Source of the DNA: an uncultured Campylobacter sp.
GTDB lineage: Bacteria > Campylobacterota > Campylobacteria > Campylobacterales > Campylobacteraceae
Assembly: GCA_900539255.1 (NCBI GenBank)
Contig: UQBJ01000034.1
Span: forward strand, 1-19,160
DNA length: 19,160 nucleotides
Direction: 5' to 3'
The notes under the pieces were generated by a model. The model searched no databases and was not told the DNA's origin. It saw nothing but the letters and a program-made list of their open reading frames with translations. The stretch's first letter is position 1, and every line of letters starts with the position of its first letter. The position numbers and the translations under genes were made by a program. Shown here piece by piece: positions 7,184-13,802 of the stretch.

Positions 7184-7204
7184 TCAAAGCAAAAAGGACA
7201 AAAA

Positions 7205-8323
7205 ATGCAAAACGCGTTGGTTATTTTCGAGCATTCACTTTCATCGCAAAAAGAGCGAGCTGGCGAGCTTTTGGAGGATTTGACTTTCAACCTAGCCGTG
7301 CAAAAGCTGCCAAATTCAAAACTTGACAAGGCGCTAAATGAGTTTTTAAGGGTGCTTGACAAGCTCAAAATGCTTGACAAACAAAACGCCACAAAAGTCA
7401 TCAAAGCGCTCATCAAAGCTAAGGTGCAAGGCGAGCAAAACGCCCTTTACACGCTGATAAACGAGCAAGACATTTTGCACGGCAAAATCGAAGCGCAAAA
7501 AAATGTCATCAAAAACGAAATCAGCCAAACCTTTTTTGAACTCAAACAAAGCCTTGATTCATCGGCTTACAAGGCTCAAATTTCAAGCAGCATTGATGAG
7601 GCGTTTTTGTTTGAAGTGGAGATTTTAGGGCTGCTTAAAGAAACGGCTGAAAGTGCCTTTATAACGACACTTGAAAAGGGCGAGGACATAGAGCTTACCA
7701 TAAGTGAAATTTCAAAGGATTTAATGTATAATGCTATTTGCGAGGCGGATTTCATCAAAGAAAACATTTTGCAAAGCTCTAAAATCGTGCTGAGTGCAGC
7801 CTTTGAGCTGGCAAATGAGTCCAAAAATTTAGCCCGCGAGCTTTGCGTGGGTGTCGTCAAAGGCACGCAAGAGGGCATAGGGCTTGGCTTGGAGAAGTTT
7901 CGGACGAGCTTTGCTTTTTGCGCTTTTGAAGAGGATTTAACGCGCAAGGAAAAAGAGCTGATAGACTTAGAAGATGGCTTTATCACGCTTTTAAAGGCAC
8001 TTGCTGCAAGCTATGAAAACCCCGTGAGGGATATACTCAAAAATCTACTTGAAAACGAGCTAGACACGATTTTTGCGAAATTCAAACGCCTTATCAGCGA
8101 GAGCAGAGCGCAGATTTTGCTGAGTATAAACGAGCTGAAAAAAAATCCAAAAGTCGATGATTTGTCGCGCCTTACGCAAAGCAAAATCAATGTTTTCAAA
8201 AAAGAAATGAGCGATTTAGAAAGGGTTGTGGGCGAAAAATACAAGGATTTTAACACCACGCAGGCAAAAAAACTCGGCATAAGCCTTTGGGAAAAAGCAA
8301 AAACGCTCATCAAGCGAAATTAA
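7205..8323 (+). CDS. Large alpha-helical protein of unknown function
   Basis: 372 residues with no signal peptide and no membrane segment. Nearly the whole chain looks helical: few Pro and Gly, many Leu, Ala, Lys, Glu, and heptad-like spacing, notably about 75-130 and 280-372, so coiled coils or helical bundles are likely. A Gly-containing stretch GVVKGTQEGIGLGLEKF sits near 215-231. No catalytic motif is seen. The ATG has AAGGA 5 bases upstream. I recall a hypothetical protein of the same position in C. jejuni (Cj0254, after moaC and the DUF493 gene), so it is probably a conserved member of this cluster, but I do not recognise a function. Its stop codon lies at the start of the 38-base tandem repeat. 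Confidence 0.85.
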   Translation: MQNALVIFEHSLSSQKERAGELLEDLTFNLAVQKLPNSKLDKALNEFLRVLDKLKMLDKQNATKVIKALIKAKVQGEQNALYTLINEQDILHGKIEAQKNVIKNEISQTFFELKQSLDSSAYKAQISSSIDEAFLFEVEILGLLKETAESAFITTLEKGEDIELTISEISKDLMYNAICEADFIKENILQSSKIVLSAAFELANESKNLARELCVGVVKGTQEGIGLGLEKFRTSFAFCAFEEDLTRKEKELIDLEDGFITLLKALAASYENPVRDILKNLLENELDTIFAKFKRLISESRAQILLSINELKKNPKVDDLSRLTQSKINVFKKEMSDLERVVGEKYKDFNTTQAKKLGISLWEKAKTLIKRN

Positions 8324-8352
8324 ATTTTTGGCTTTGAATTTTTGAATTTTTT

Positions 8353-8504
8353 GTTTAAAAATTTAATTTTTGCTTGAATTTTAAATTTCAGCTAAAAAAT
8401 TAAAATTTTGCCTAAATGTTAAAGTTGAACTGAAAATTTAAAATTTTGTTTGAATGTTAAATTTCGACCGAAAATTTAAATTTGTGCTTGATTTTTTGGA
8501 TTGA
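8353..8504. repeat. AT-rich tandem repeat, exact 38-base period, four units
   Basis: Units 8353-8390, 8391-8428, 8429-8466 and 8467-8504 align without gaps, each built as AAAATTTAAATTTT, then TGCTTGAAT or TGTTTGAAT, then TTAAATTTC. A weaker unit may cover 8315-8352, which would include the stop codon of the upstream gene. Confidence 0.75.
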
Positions 8505-8604
8505 CACGCAAATTTTTTCAAAAATTTGCTTGCTATGACGGCTTATTTTTTATTTTGAGCCTTTTGCAAAAAGGTGAAAAATCCACAGAATTTAAGGCAC
8601 ACTT

Positions 8605-8643
8605 TAAATTTATGGATACTTCGCTACGCTCAGTATGACAAGG
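8605..8643 (-). repeat. Dispersed hairpin repeat, copy 3
   Basis: Read on the minus strand: CTTGTC, ATACT (8636-8632), GA, GC, loop GTA, GC, GA, AGTAT (8620-8616), then CCATAAATT and AAAGTGTG. The loop differs from copy 1 by one base; the right flank matches copy 2. Confidence 0.7.
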
Positions 8644-8784
8644 GAAAATAAATCGGCAAGACAAGACAAGTTGGTATGACAAAATTTAGGGCTTTTGGCT
8701 TGATTTGGCTAGCCCTTGTCATTGCGTGCCGTTAAAGTGGCTTGAAATGGCGAAATTTAGGCATTGTGCTAAATGCAAAAGATG

Positions 8785-8903
8785 AATGTTGGGCTAAATT
8801 CAAGTTGGTTTAGCCTGACAATCCTTTCAAAATGCGACAAAGTCGCTTTCACAACAAAGCAAGGTTGAGATTTAGTCTCCTTCAAAAGCCTTGCTTTTTT
8901 ACT
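8785..8903 (+). ncRNA. Candidate small structured RNA or orphan terminator
   Basis: Three hairpins follow each other: GGCTAAA (8792-8798) with TTTAGCC (8809-8815); GCGAC (8834-8838) with GTCGC (8842-8846); and AAAGCAAGG (8856-8864) with CCTTGCTTT (8889-8897), which encloses a nested GAGA/TCTC stem (8867-8870 with 8876-8879) and ends in a T6 run. The last is a good intrinsic terminator although no gene precedes it for 500 bases. A weak TGCTAAAT -10-like box lies near 8768-8774. It matches no RNA family I can recall. Confidence 0.35.
8856..8900 (+). terminator. Intrinsic terminator without an adjacent gene
   Basis: Nine-base perfect stem AAAGCAAGG/CCTTGCTTT with T-run (8895-8900). The nested GAGA/TCTC stem makes the loop structured. 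It would end plus-strand transcription from the 372-residue gene or from a small RNA. Confidence 0.65.
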
Positions 8904-8929
8904 TTTTAACAGCTTTTTTTAAATTTAAA

Positions 8930-9090
8930 TCACTCGCTTTAATCCACTGCTTGCTTAAATTTAAAACATTTGCTTTAAATTTGTGCTTGTTTGTTTAAAT
9001 TTAAGTAGCTTGTTAAATTTTGCGCCGTTTGCTTTGCGTAAATTCCGCTTACTTTGCGCTCAAATCATTTGCTAAAATTCACGCCGCAAA
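8930..9090. repeat. Degenerate repeat of about 20 bases
   Basis: Seven or eight stretches built around TTTGCTTTAAATTT recur every 19-21 bases, the later ones carrying GCGCC or CCGC instead of AAA. Spacing near two helical turns with A/T tracts could give intrinsic curvature. The units are too divergent for a sure call. Confidence 0.4.
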
Positions 9091-9186
9091 GTTTTTCAAA
9101 GCCTAAATTTTACCCCAAAATTTTGCTTGATTTTAGATGAAAATTTTGAGCGAAATTTGGCTTTTTGCGTGGCAAAATCTTGCAAA

Positions 9187-9423
9187 ATGTCAAAAATTTC
9201 ATCAATCATCATCGCAAGCAACGAAATGAAAAGCGATGAGATTTACGAGCAGATGAAAAGAGTGTAAAAAGTAACGATATATAACGAAAGACGAAATTCG
9301 GTAAGCAACCCCGAACGCCAAAAGACGGATTCCCATAAAAATGCAAGCTTAAATTCCTTTCGCCTTTCAAAGATGAATTGTAGCACTTTTCAAAAACAAA
9401 GTCAAGAAGGGCAAAATAGCTAA
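9187..9423 (+). pseudogene. Short reading frame interrupted by one TAA, unknown
   Basis: From ATG 9187 the frame reads MSKISSIIIASNEMKSDEIY and on to KRV, meets TAA at 9265-9267, then stays open in the same frame for 51 codons (KVTIYNERRNSVSNPERQKT...) to TAA 9421-9423. The second part is less AT-rich than its surroundings. There is no good ribosome-binding site. I do not recognise the product. The opposite strand has its own 44-codon frame (9202-9336). It may be a decayed gene, a conserved noncoding element, or chance. Confidence 0.25.
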
Positions 9424-9599
9424 ATTTAAGCGTTGCGTTTGCTTGCGGATTGCCACGAGTCTTGCGATGAAAAACAAGGCGCGAAATCAACACTTTTGCA
9501 AAAAAGCAAGCTACAAACCCAAACAAATTTACAACTCCATACAGCCACTTTCAGCAGCTTTGCATAAATGAGATTTATTTTATCTTTACTTCTTTGTGC

Positions 9600-9605
9600 T
9601 AAAAT
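9600..9605 (+). promoter_or_regulatory. -10 box for the MHS-family transporter
   Basis: TAAAAT with an upstream TG (TGCTAAAAT) and T-rich stretches spaced about 8-10 bases before it, 38 bases before the ATG at 9644. Confidence 0.6.
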
Positions 9606-9643
9606 GCGTTTTTTAAATTTTTTCACACGAACGAAAGGCAAAA

Positions 9644-10945
9644 ATGAAAAACTCAAACCACGCAAATTCAGCTCACAGCGCGAATTTAAGCGAAAATTTT
9701 ACTCCACAAACAGCCTACACAACTGAGCGTCAAAAGGCTATCAAAAACACTATCTACGCTTCTTTGGGCGGAATTTTGGAGTTTTATGACTTTATCCTTT
9801 ATGTGTTTTTTGCGGTGGCGATTTTTCCGCAGATTTTTTTCCCCCCAAACAGCGACATTTGGGCGAGCGTGGGCGGCTGGGTGAGCTTTGGCGTGGCGTA
9901 TTTAGCGCGCCCATTTGGAGCAGTGGTGTTTGGGCATTTTGGCGATAAATTCGGGCGCAAAAAGATTTTTTACATTTCTATGCTTTTGATGGTGCTGCCA
10001 AGCTTTGTTTTAGCGTTTTTGCCGACTTATGAGAGCATAGGCATAGCCGCTACGCTGGCACTTTTTGCGATTCGCATTATACAGGGATTAGCTGTGGGGG
10101 CTGATGTGAGCGGGGTTTGGGTCTTTGTGAGCGAATTTGTGAGCGAAAAAAACAAAAGTTTAGCGCTCGGTTTCATCTCGGCTAGCACGACTTTTGGGCT
10201 ACTTTTAGCTGGACTTGTAGCGTTTTGGGTAAATTCTAGCTTTACAAACGATGAAGTTTTGGAGTATGCGTGGCGTTTGCCCTTTATTTTGGGCGGATTT
10301 TTCGGCATTTTGGCTTGCTTTTTGCGTAAAAGACTCAGTGAAACGCCCGTTTTTGAAAAGCTACAACAAACAAAGCAAATCCTTAAATTTCCGCTTGTTG
10401 AAGCACTCAAAACGCATAAAACGCCTATGCTCGTGTGCTTTTTGATGAGTATAGTGCTTTCAGCTGGCGTTGCTACGCTCACTATAATCCCGCAAAATTT
10501 CGACAAACTCTTGGACTTTGACGCTAGCGAAAGGCTACTCTACACCAACCTAGCCATAGTCGCTGTCATCATCGGTGCGCTGGTGCAAGGGCTTTTGGCG
10601 CGCTCTTTTGGTGATTATAAAATCTGCGCGATTTTTGCGTGCTTGTTCGCGTTCTTTGGCTTTGGCGTGGGGCTTTATGATGAAAATTTCCTTGCATTTT
10701 ACCTGCTGGCGTGCTTTTGTCAAGGTATCATCACCTTTGCACCCGTGTTTATGACGCGGGTTTTTGCAAGCCAGCTGCGACTCAGTGGGCTTTCATTTGC
10801 CTACAATGTGTCTTATGCCTTTTTTGTTTTCATCTCGCCCTTTGTCATCAACGCCCTTTATGAGCGGTATTTGGGGTATTATATGAGCTTTGTAGCCCTT
10901 GCTTGCCTTGCTTGCGTGTGGTTGATGAAAAGGTTGGGACATTAA
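9644..10945 (+). CDS. MFS transporter, metabolite:H+ symporter (MHS) family
   Basis: 433 residues with about 12 membrane helices, the size of ProP, KgtP and ShiA relatives. Marks: a short polar N-terminal tail (1-35); LGGILEFYDFILY in helix 1 (41-53), as in MHS members, where the acidic residues matter for proton coupling; the loop 2-3 motif GHFGDKFGRKK (97-107); and ARPFG just before it. It acts in the inner membrane, importing a small solute with protons; the substrate (organic acid, proline/betaine or other) cannot be read from sequence. AAAGG precedes the ATG. Convergent with ruvX, with only 19 bases between stops. As I remember, a similar transporter lies near moaC in C. jejuni (Cj0250c), so linkage is kept with the DNA between expanded. 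Confidence 0.88.
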   Translation: MKNSNHANSAHSANLSENFTPQTAYTTERQKAIKNTIYASLGGILEFYDFILYVFFAVAIFPQIFFPPNSDIWASVGGWVSFGVAYLARPFGAVVFGHFGDKFGRKKIFYISMLLMVLPSFVLAFLPTYESIGIAATLALFAIRIIQGLAVGADVSGVWVFVSEFVSEKNKSLALGFISASTTFGLLLAGLVAFWVNSSFTNDEVLEYAWRLPFILGGFFGILACFLRKRLSETPVFEKLQQTKQILKFPLVEALKTHKTPMLVCFLMSIVLSAGVATLTIIPQNFDKLLDFDASERLLYTNLAIVAVIIGALVQGLLARSFGDYKICAIFACLFAFFGFGVGLYDENFLAFYLLACFCQGIITFAPVFMTRVFASQLRLSGLSFAYNVSYAFFVFISPFVINALYERYLGYYMSFVALACLACVWLMKRLGH

Positions 10946-10966
10946 AACGCCCATAAAAAGGGCATT
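10946..10966 (-). terminator. Terminator of ruvX, overlapping its stop codon
   Basis: On the minus strand AATGCCC (10966-10960) pairs with GGGCGTT (10952-10946), one G-T wobble, 7-base loop, then TTTTAA overlapping the end of the MFS gene. The stem includes the last bases of ruvX. On the plus strand the stem forms but no T-run follows. Confidence 0.6.
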
Positions 10967-11351
10967 AGAGTAGCTTAAAATACTCTTTTATCATCACAAG
11001 TGCGGCAAGTGAGTCCATTTTGCCGTCTTTTTTGCGTGAATTTTTTGCGCCCAAACTCGCTGCTTCCTTGCTCGTAAAGCTCTCATCGACAAAGTGCGTT
11101 TCGCCTTTAAATTCAAGCAAATTCACAAAATGCTCTATTCTGCGTGTCATCTCGTCCTCGCTCGCACCGCCTTTTGGCACGCCTACGATGAGCGTGGAGA
11201 CTTTGTGCGTGCTTAAAAGTGCTTTGATTTCGCTTGCGGCTTGATTGCGGTTTTTGCGAAGCACGGCGTTTAAGGGCAAAGCGACTTTTTCATCTACGCA
11301 AAGTGCTATGCCTATGCGTTTTAAGCCTATATCAAGTGCCAAAGCGTTCAT
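10965..11351 (-). CDS. ruvX: YqgF/RuvX family nuclease
   Basis: 128 residues of the RNase H-like YqgF fold. Members are proposed to act in pre-16S rRNA 5'-end maturation or as Holliday-junction resolvase-like nucleases. Visible: ALDIGLKRIGIA (5-16) with the catalytic D7, VGVPKGG (56-62), VDESFTSKEA with E90, and GKMDSLAA with D113, the expected acidic triad. Follows dprA by 97 bases, which contain an inverted repeat. The start ATG has AAAGG 9 bases upstream. Confidence 0.93.
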   Translation of the reverse strand: MNALALDIGLKRIGIALCVDEKVALPLNAVLRKNRNQAASEIKALLSTHKVSTLIVGVPKGGASEDEMTRRIEHFVNLLEFKGETHFVDESFTSKEAASLGAKNSRKKDGKMDSLAALVMIKEYFKLL

Positions 11352-11366
11352 TTGAGCGTGCCTTTT

Positions 11367-11390
11367 GCTAAATTTAAGCGTAAATTTAGC
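11367..11390. repeat. 10-bp inverted repeat between dprA and ruvX
   Basis: GCTAAATTTA (11367-11376) and TAAATTTAGC (11381-11390), 4-base loop, followed by CTTTTTG on the plus strand. It lies just upstream of the ruvX ribosome-binding site on the minus strand, so it could affect ruvX expression or partly end the dprA transcript. Confidence 0.5.
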
Positions 11391-11448
11391 CTTTTTGCCA
11401 CGCTTTGCAAGGATAAAAGCAGGTTAAATTCAAGCCTTAATGCACTTT

Positions 11449-12225
11449 TCACTTTTTTGTCCTTACTAAAACACCTTGTATATCGAGCTTTCCGTCTAAT
11501 TCATACTCATAAATTTTATCGCCAAATTTTGCCAAAGCCTCGTTTAAATTCGCCCCATTTTTGCAAAAATTTAAAAGCTCATCACTTTCTAACTCATCAG
11601 TTTCAAAAAGCGTGCCAAAGCCCGCTGCAAAGGCTTTGAAATCATTTATCAGCCCGACTTTGCCTTGCTCTAAAAGGCTGTTTGTCCCATCGCTTTCGCC
11701 CTTTCTTTGCGGCAGCACAAAGACTTTTTTGCCAAGTTTTACCGCTAAATTCGCACTTTGGAGCGAGCCGCTTTTAAAATCAGCCTGAGCGATGATGATA
11801 TGCTCGCACAAAGCGATGATAAGGCGATTTCGCAGCAAAAAATCATAGCCGTGCGGCATATAATCTGGCTCGTTTTCGCTCAACGCCAAGCCTTGCGTGT
11901 AAATTTGCTTGATGATTTTTTCGTTGTTTTTGGGGTAAATTTGGTGCAGCCCATTAGCGAAAACGCCTATGGTGCAGGGCATTGCGCCTATGTGAGCGTT
12001 TATATCAACCCCAAGTGCGCCGCCGCTTACCACGCAAACGCCAGCTTGTTTTAAAAGGCTTGCAAGCTCCAAAACACAAGTTTTAGTATAAATGCTCATC
12101 TTGCGAGAGCCGATGATAGCGACTTTTTTGCGCTTTAAAAGCGACAAATCGCCCTTGTAATAGAGCTTTTTCACAGGCTCATCAAGGTTTAAAAGCTCGT
12201 TTGGTAGGGTTTCAAGGATTTTCAT
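11449..12225 (-). CDS. dprA: DNA-processing protein DprA
   Basis: 258 residues, close to the short epsilon forms that lack the N-terminal SAM-like domain. DprA binds incoming single-stranded DNA during natural transformation and loads RecA. The Rossmann-like domain shows IIGSRKMS (37-44), VVSGGALGVD (65-74), RNRLIIAL (132-139) and KSGSL (151-155). A short C-terminal segment (about 215-258) may be the reduced winged-helix domain. The start overlaps the upstream deacetylase gene by 14 bases, indicating coupling; ruvX follows. Together these three match the order I remember from C. jejuni (Cj0633-Cj0635). The gene appears intact, so transformation may be possible. Confidence 0.93.
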   Translation of the reverse strand: MKILETLPNELLNLDEPVKKLYYKGDLSLLKRKKVAIIGSRKMSIYTKTCVLELASLLKQAGVCVVSGGALGVDINAHIGAMPCTIGVFANGLHQIYPKNNEKIIKQIYTQGLALSENEPDYMPHGYDFLLRNRLIIALCEHIIIAQADFKSGSLQSANLAVKLGKKVFVLPQRKGESDGTNSLLEQGKVGLINDFKAFAAGFGTLFETDELESDELLNFCKNGANLNEALAKFGDKIYEYELDGKLDIQGVLVRTKK

Positions 12226-13354
12226 AAAGCTCGTCCAAATACACTAGCTCCACGCTTTGCAGCAAATCCTTGCTCTGCGTTAGGGCTTTGAAAGTGTTTT
12301 TTTTAGGGTGCGCGATGGCTATGGCAAAGCCGTTTTTGTGTGCTATTTGCACCGCTTCTTTGATTTTGTCCTTTATGGCGGGCGTTTTGTTGTCATTGTC
12401 TAAAAAAATATCCCTTTTTATCGGCTTTTGGTTGAATTCTTTTGCCACAAAAGCTCCCTTTGTCGCGCTTGTCGTTACAGAATCCACAAAAACAAGTTCG
12501 TGCTTTTGCAAAGCCCGAAAAAGCCGTCTCATCGCTTGCGTGTCGCTTGTGAAAAGACTGCCTGTGTGGTTGTTGATGAATTTCAAGCCGCTAAAAGAGC
12601 GTTTTATCCGTGCTATCTCGGCAAGTATATACTCATAAGTGTCGCTTACATAGAGTGTCTGCAACTCTTCGCTTGCGTAGTGCTGCGCTGACAAGGGCAA
12701 ATGCACCATAAAAAACTCAAATTCACGCGCTAAAATGGGCGTTTTGGGGTGAGTGCTGTCTGGGGGAAAAAAGCTGGGCGTGAGTTTAAGCCCTGTGGCT
12801 TTGAGCGCTTTTACCTGCTCGTGCGTTGCCATATCATCGATGATAATGCAAAGTTTGGGTTTTGGGCGTTTTGCTGTGCTTGCGTTTTTGTCGCTTTTTT
12901 CAAGGCGCAAAATAGGGCTAAACACGCTCACATAGCCCTTGTGCGGCATTAAAGAAAGCAGGGTTTTGCCCTTGTCAAAAATAAGATTTGTGTCGATTTT
13001 GCTGGCAAGGCTTAAATTTGCGTCTAAATTCGTGCTTAAATTTCCATCTTGCCCCATTTTAACGCTGAATTTATCGCTCATCATAACGCCACTTTTATCA
13101 TTTGGATTATCCGCATAATAATCCACAAACAAGCCTTTAACGCGCTTTTTTTCTTGCACTTTTGTGGCATTTTGAGCGAAAATTTGGGCTGAATTTGATA
13201 AATTTTGAGCATTTAAAATAAGCTGTGTTTGCTTGCTGGCATTTGTCTCATCGTCCCTTTTTGCAGGCGTTTGCGGCGATTTGTTTAGAGTAAAAAGCCA
13301 AAACACAAGAGCAAAGGCAAACAGGATAAAAAGGCTAAATTTAAGGCGTTTCAA
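12212..13354 (-). CDS. Divergent polysaccharide deacetylase family protein
   Basis: 380 residues. A short N-terminal membrane anchor (about 7-23, FSLFILFAFALVFWLF), then a low-complexity Asn/Ser/Lys-rich linker (about 25-165), then the deacetylase-like fold: CIIIDDMA (169-176), FMVHLPL (215-221), INNHTGSLFTS (260-270), VFVDSVTT (288-295) and IAHPKKNT near the end. This is the YibQ/divergent polysaccharide deacetylase group, probably facing the periplasm; activity is unproven. The only possible start is the TTG at 13354, with AAAGTG just upstream; no ATG or GTG is in frame near it. Overlaps dprA by 14 bases and heads the three-gene run. Confidence 0.87.
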   Translation of the reverse strand: MKRLKFSLFILFAFALVFWLFTLNKSPQTPAKRDDETNASKQTQLILNAQNLSNSAQIFAQNATKVQEKKRVKGLFVDYYADNPNDKSGVMMSDKFSVKMGQDGNLSTNLDANLSLASKIDTNLIFDKGKTLLSLMPHKGYVSVFSPILRLEKSDKNASTAKRPKPKLCIIIDDMATHEQVKALKATGLKLTPSFFPPDSTHPKTPILAREFEFFMVHLPLSAQHYASEELQTLYVSDTYEYILAEIARIKRSFSGLKFINNHTGSLFTSDTQAMRRLFRALQKHELVFVDSVTTSATKGAFVAKEFNQKPIKRDIFLDNDNKTPAIKDKIKEAVQIAHKNGFAIAIAHPKKNTFKALTQSKDLLQSVELVYLDELYENP

Positions 13355-13386
13355 ACAATCACTTTCATCATAAAATCAAAAGCCGC

Positions 13387-13392
13387 ATTATA
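13387..13392 (-). promoter_or_regulatory. -10 box for the deacetylase-dprA-ruvX run
   Basis: On the minus strand TATAAT with upstream TG (TGCTATAAT), 32 bases before the TTG start of the deacetylase. Confidence 0.7.
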
Positions 13393-13554
13393 GCACAATG
13401 AAAAGCATTTTTCAAGCCTTTTTGTCTTTTTGTGGTTTGAAAATTTTTGCTGAATTTTAGCGCAAAAGGCTGTGAATTTTGGGCTTTTTTTGATTTAGCT
13501 TAAATTTTTGCGTTAAAAATTTACAAAATTCAGTTTCGTTAAAGGTTTTTTTGT

Positions 13555-13560
13555 TATAAT
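13555..13560 (+). promoter_or_regulatory. -10 box for the ribosomal protein/rpoA operon
   Basis: A consensus TATAAT following a T7G stretch, 125 bases before rpmJ. It is the best promoter in the spacer and the only plausible one for the operon. Confidence 0.75.
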
Positions 13561-13594
13561 TAGCGTTTTGCGACATTAAGAACTAGCAAAGAAG

Positions 13595-13627
13595 TATTTT
13601 CAAAATTCACCACTTGCTTTGAAAATA
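13595..13627 (+). promoter_or_regulatory. Leader hairpin before rpmJ
   Basis: TATTTTCAAA (13595-13604) and TTTGAAAATA (13618-13627) form a perfect 10-bp stem with a 13-base loop inside the transcribed leader. An alternative outer pairing AACTA (13581-13585) with TAGTT (13626-13630) competes with its foot. It might be a ribosomal-protein feedback site or a transcript stabiliser; no known leader motif is recognised. Confidence 0.4.
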
Positions 13628-13685
13628 GTTGGTTTGACACCTATTGATGCCGCGAAAAAGTGGAATTTCAACACAGGAGAAGACG

Positions 13686-13799
13686 ATGAAAGTCAGACCA
13701 TCAGTCAAAAAAATGTGCGACAAATGCAAAATCATTCGCCGCAAACGCGTGGTTCGCATTATTTGCGAAAACCCAAAACACAAGCAAAGGCAGGGCTAA
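13686..13799 (+). CDS. rpmJ: 50S ribosomal protein L36
   Basis: A 37-residue protein, MKVRPSVKKMCDKCK through to KHKQRQG, the standard length. The zinc ligands C11, C14, C27 and H32 are all present (zinc-binding form). AGGAG lies 6 bases before the ATG. First gene of the operon, 3 bases ahead of rpsM. Confidence 0.97.
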   Translation: MKVRPSVKKMCDKCKIIRRKRVVRIICENPKHKQRQG

Positions 13800-13802
13800 A
13801 CG

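Larger units (their letters stand above)
8324..9643. other. 1.3-kb gene-free region
   Basis: No convincing protein gene on either strand. Contents in order: a 38-base tandem repeat (8353-8504), dispersed hairpin repeat copy 3 on the minus strand (8605-8643), three successive hairpins the last of which ends in a T-run (8792-8903), a loose 20-base repeat (8930-9090), a reading frame with one internal stop (9187-9423) and the promoter of the following transporter. Such length is unusual in this compact kind of genome, so decay of former genes is likely. Confidence 0.75.
13355..13685. other. Divergent promoter region and rpmJ leader
   Basis: No protein gene. Contains the minus-strand promoter of the deacetylase-dprA-ruvX run, an AT-rich stretch, the plus-strand promoter of the ribosomal operon and a leader of about 120 bases with an inverted repeat. 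Confidence 0.75.

Noticed and set aside
8353..8504. CRISPR array for the 38- and 40-base repeats
   Set aside because: The units follow each other directly with no unique spacers, are diverged and AT-rich, and no cas gene is present.
9209..9526. 105-residue minus-strand frame
   Set aside because: No ribosome-binding site, unusual composition, overlaps another frame on the other strand and shares no recognisable domain.
8324..9643. tRNA, tmRNA, 4.5S or RNase P RNA in the long spacer
   Set aside because: I found no T-loop (GGTTCGAATCC-like), SRP loop or RNase P core motif on either strand, as far as reading by eye allows.
9426..9665. 79-residue minus-strand frame before the MHS transporter
   Set aside because: Runs across the promoter and start of the transporter; no start signals.
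10027..10506. 159-residue frame opposite the MHS transporter
   Set aside because: Antisense shadow; no start signals and no domain.
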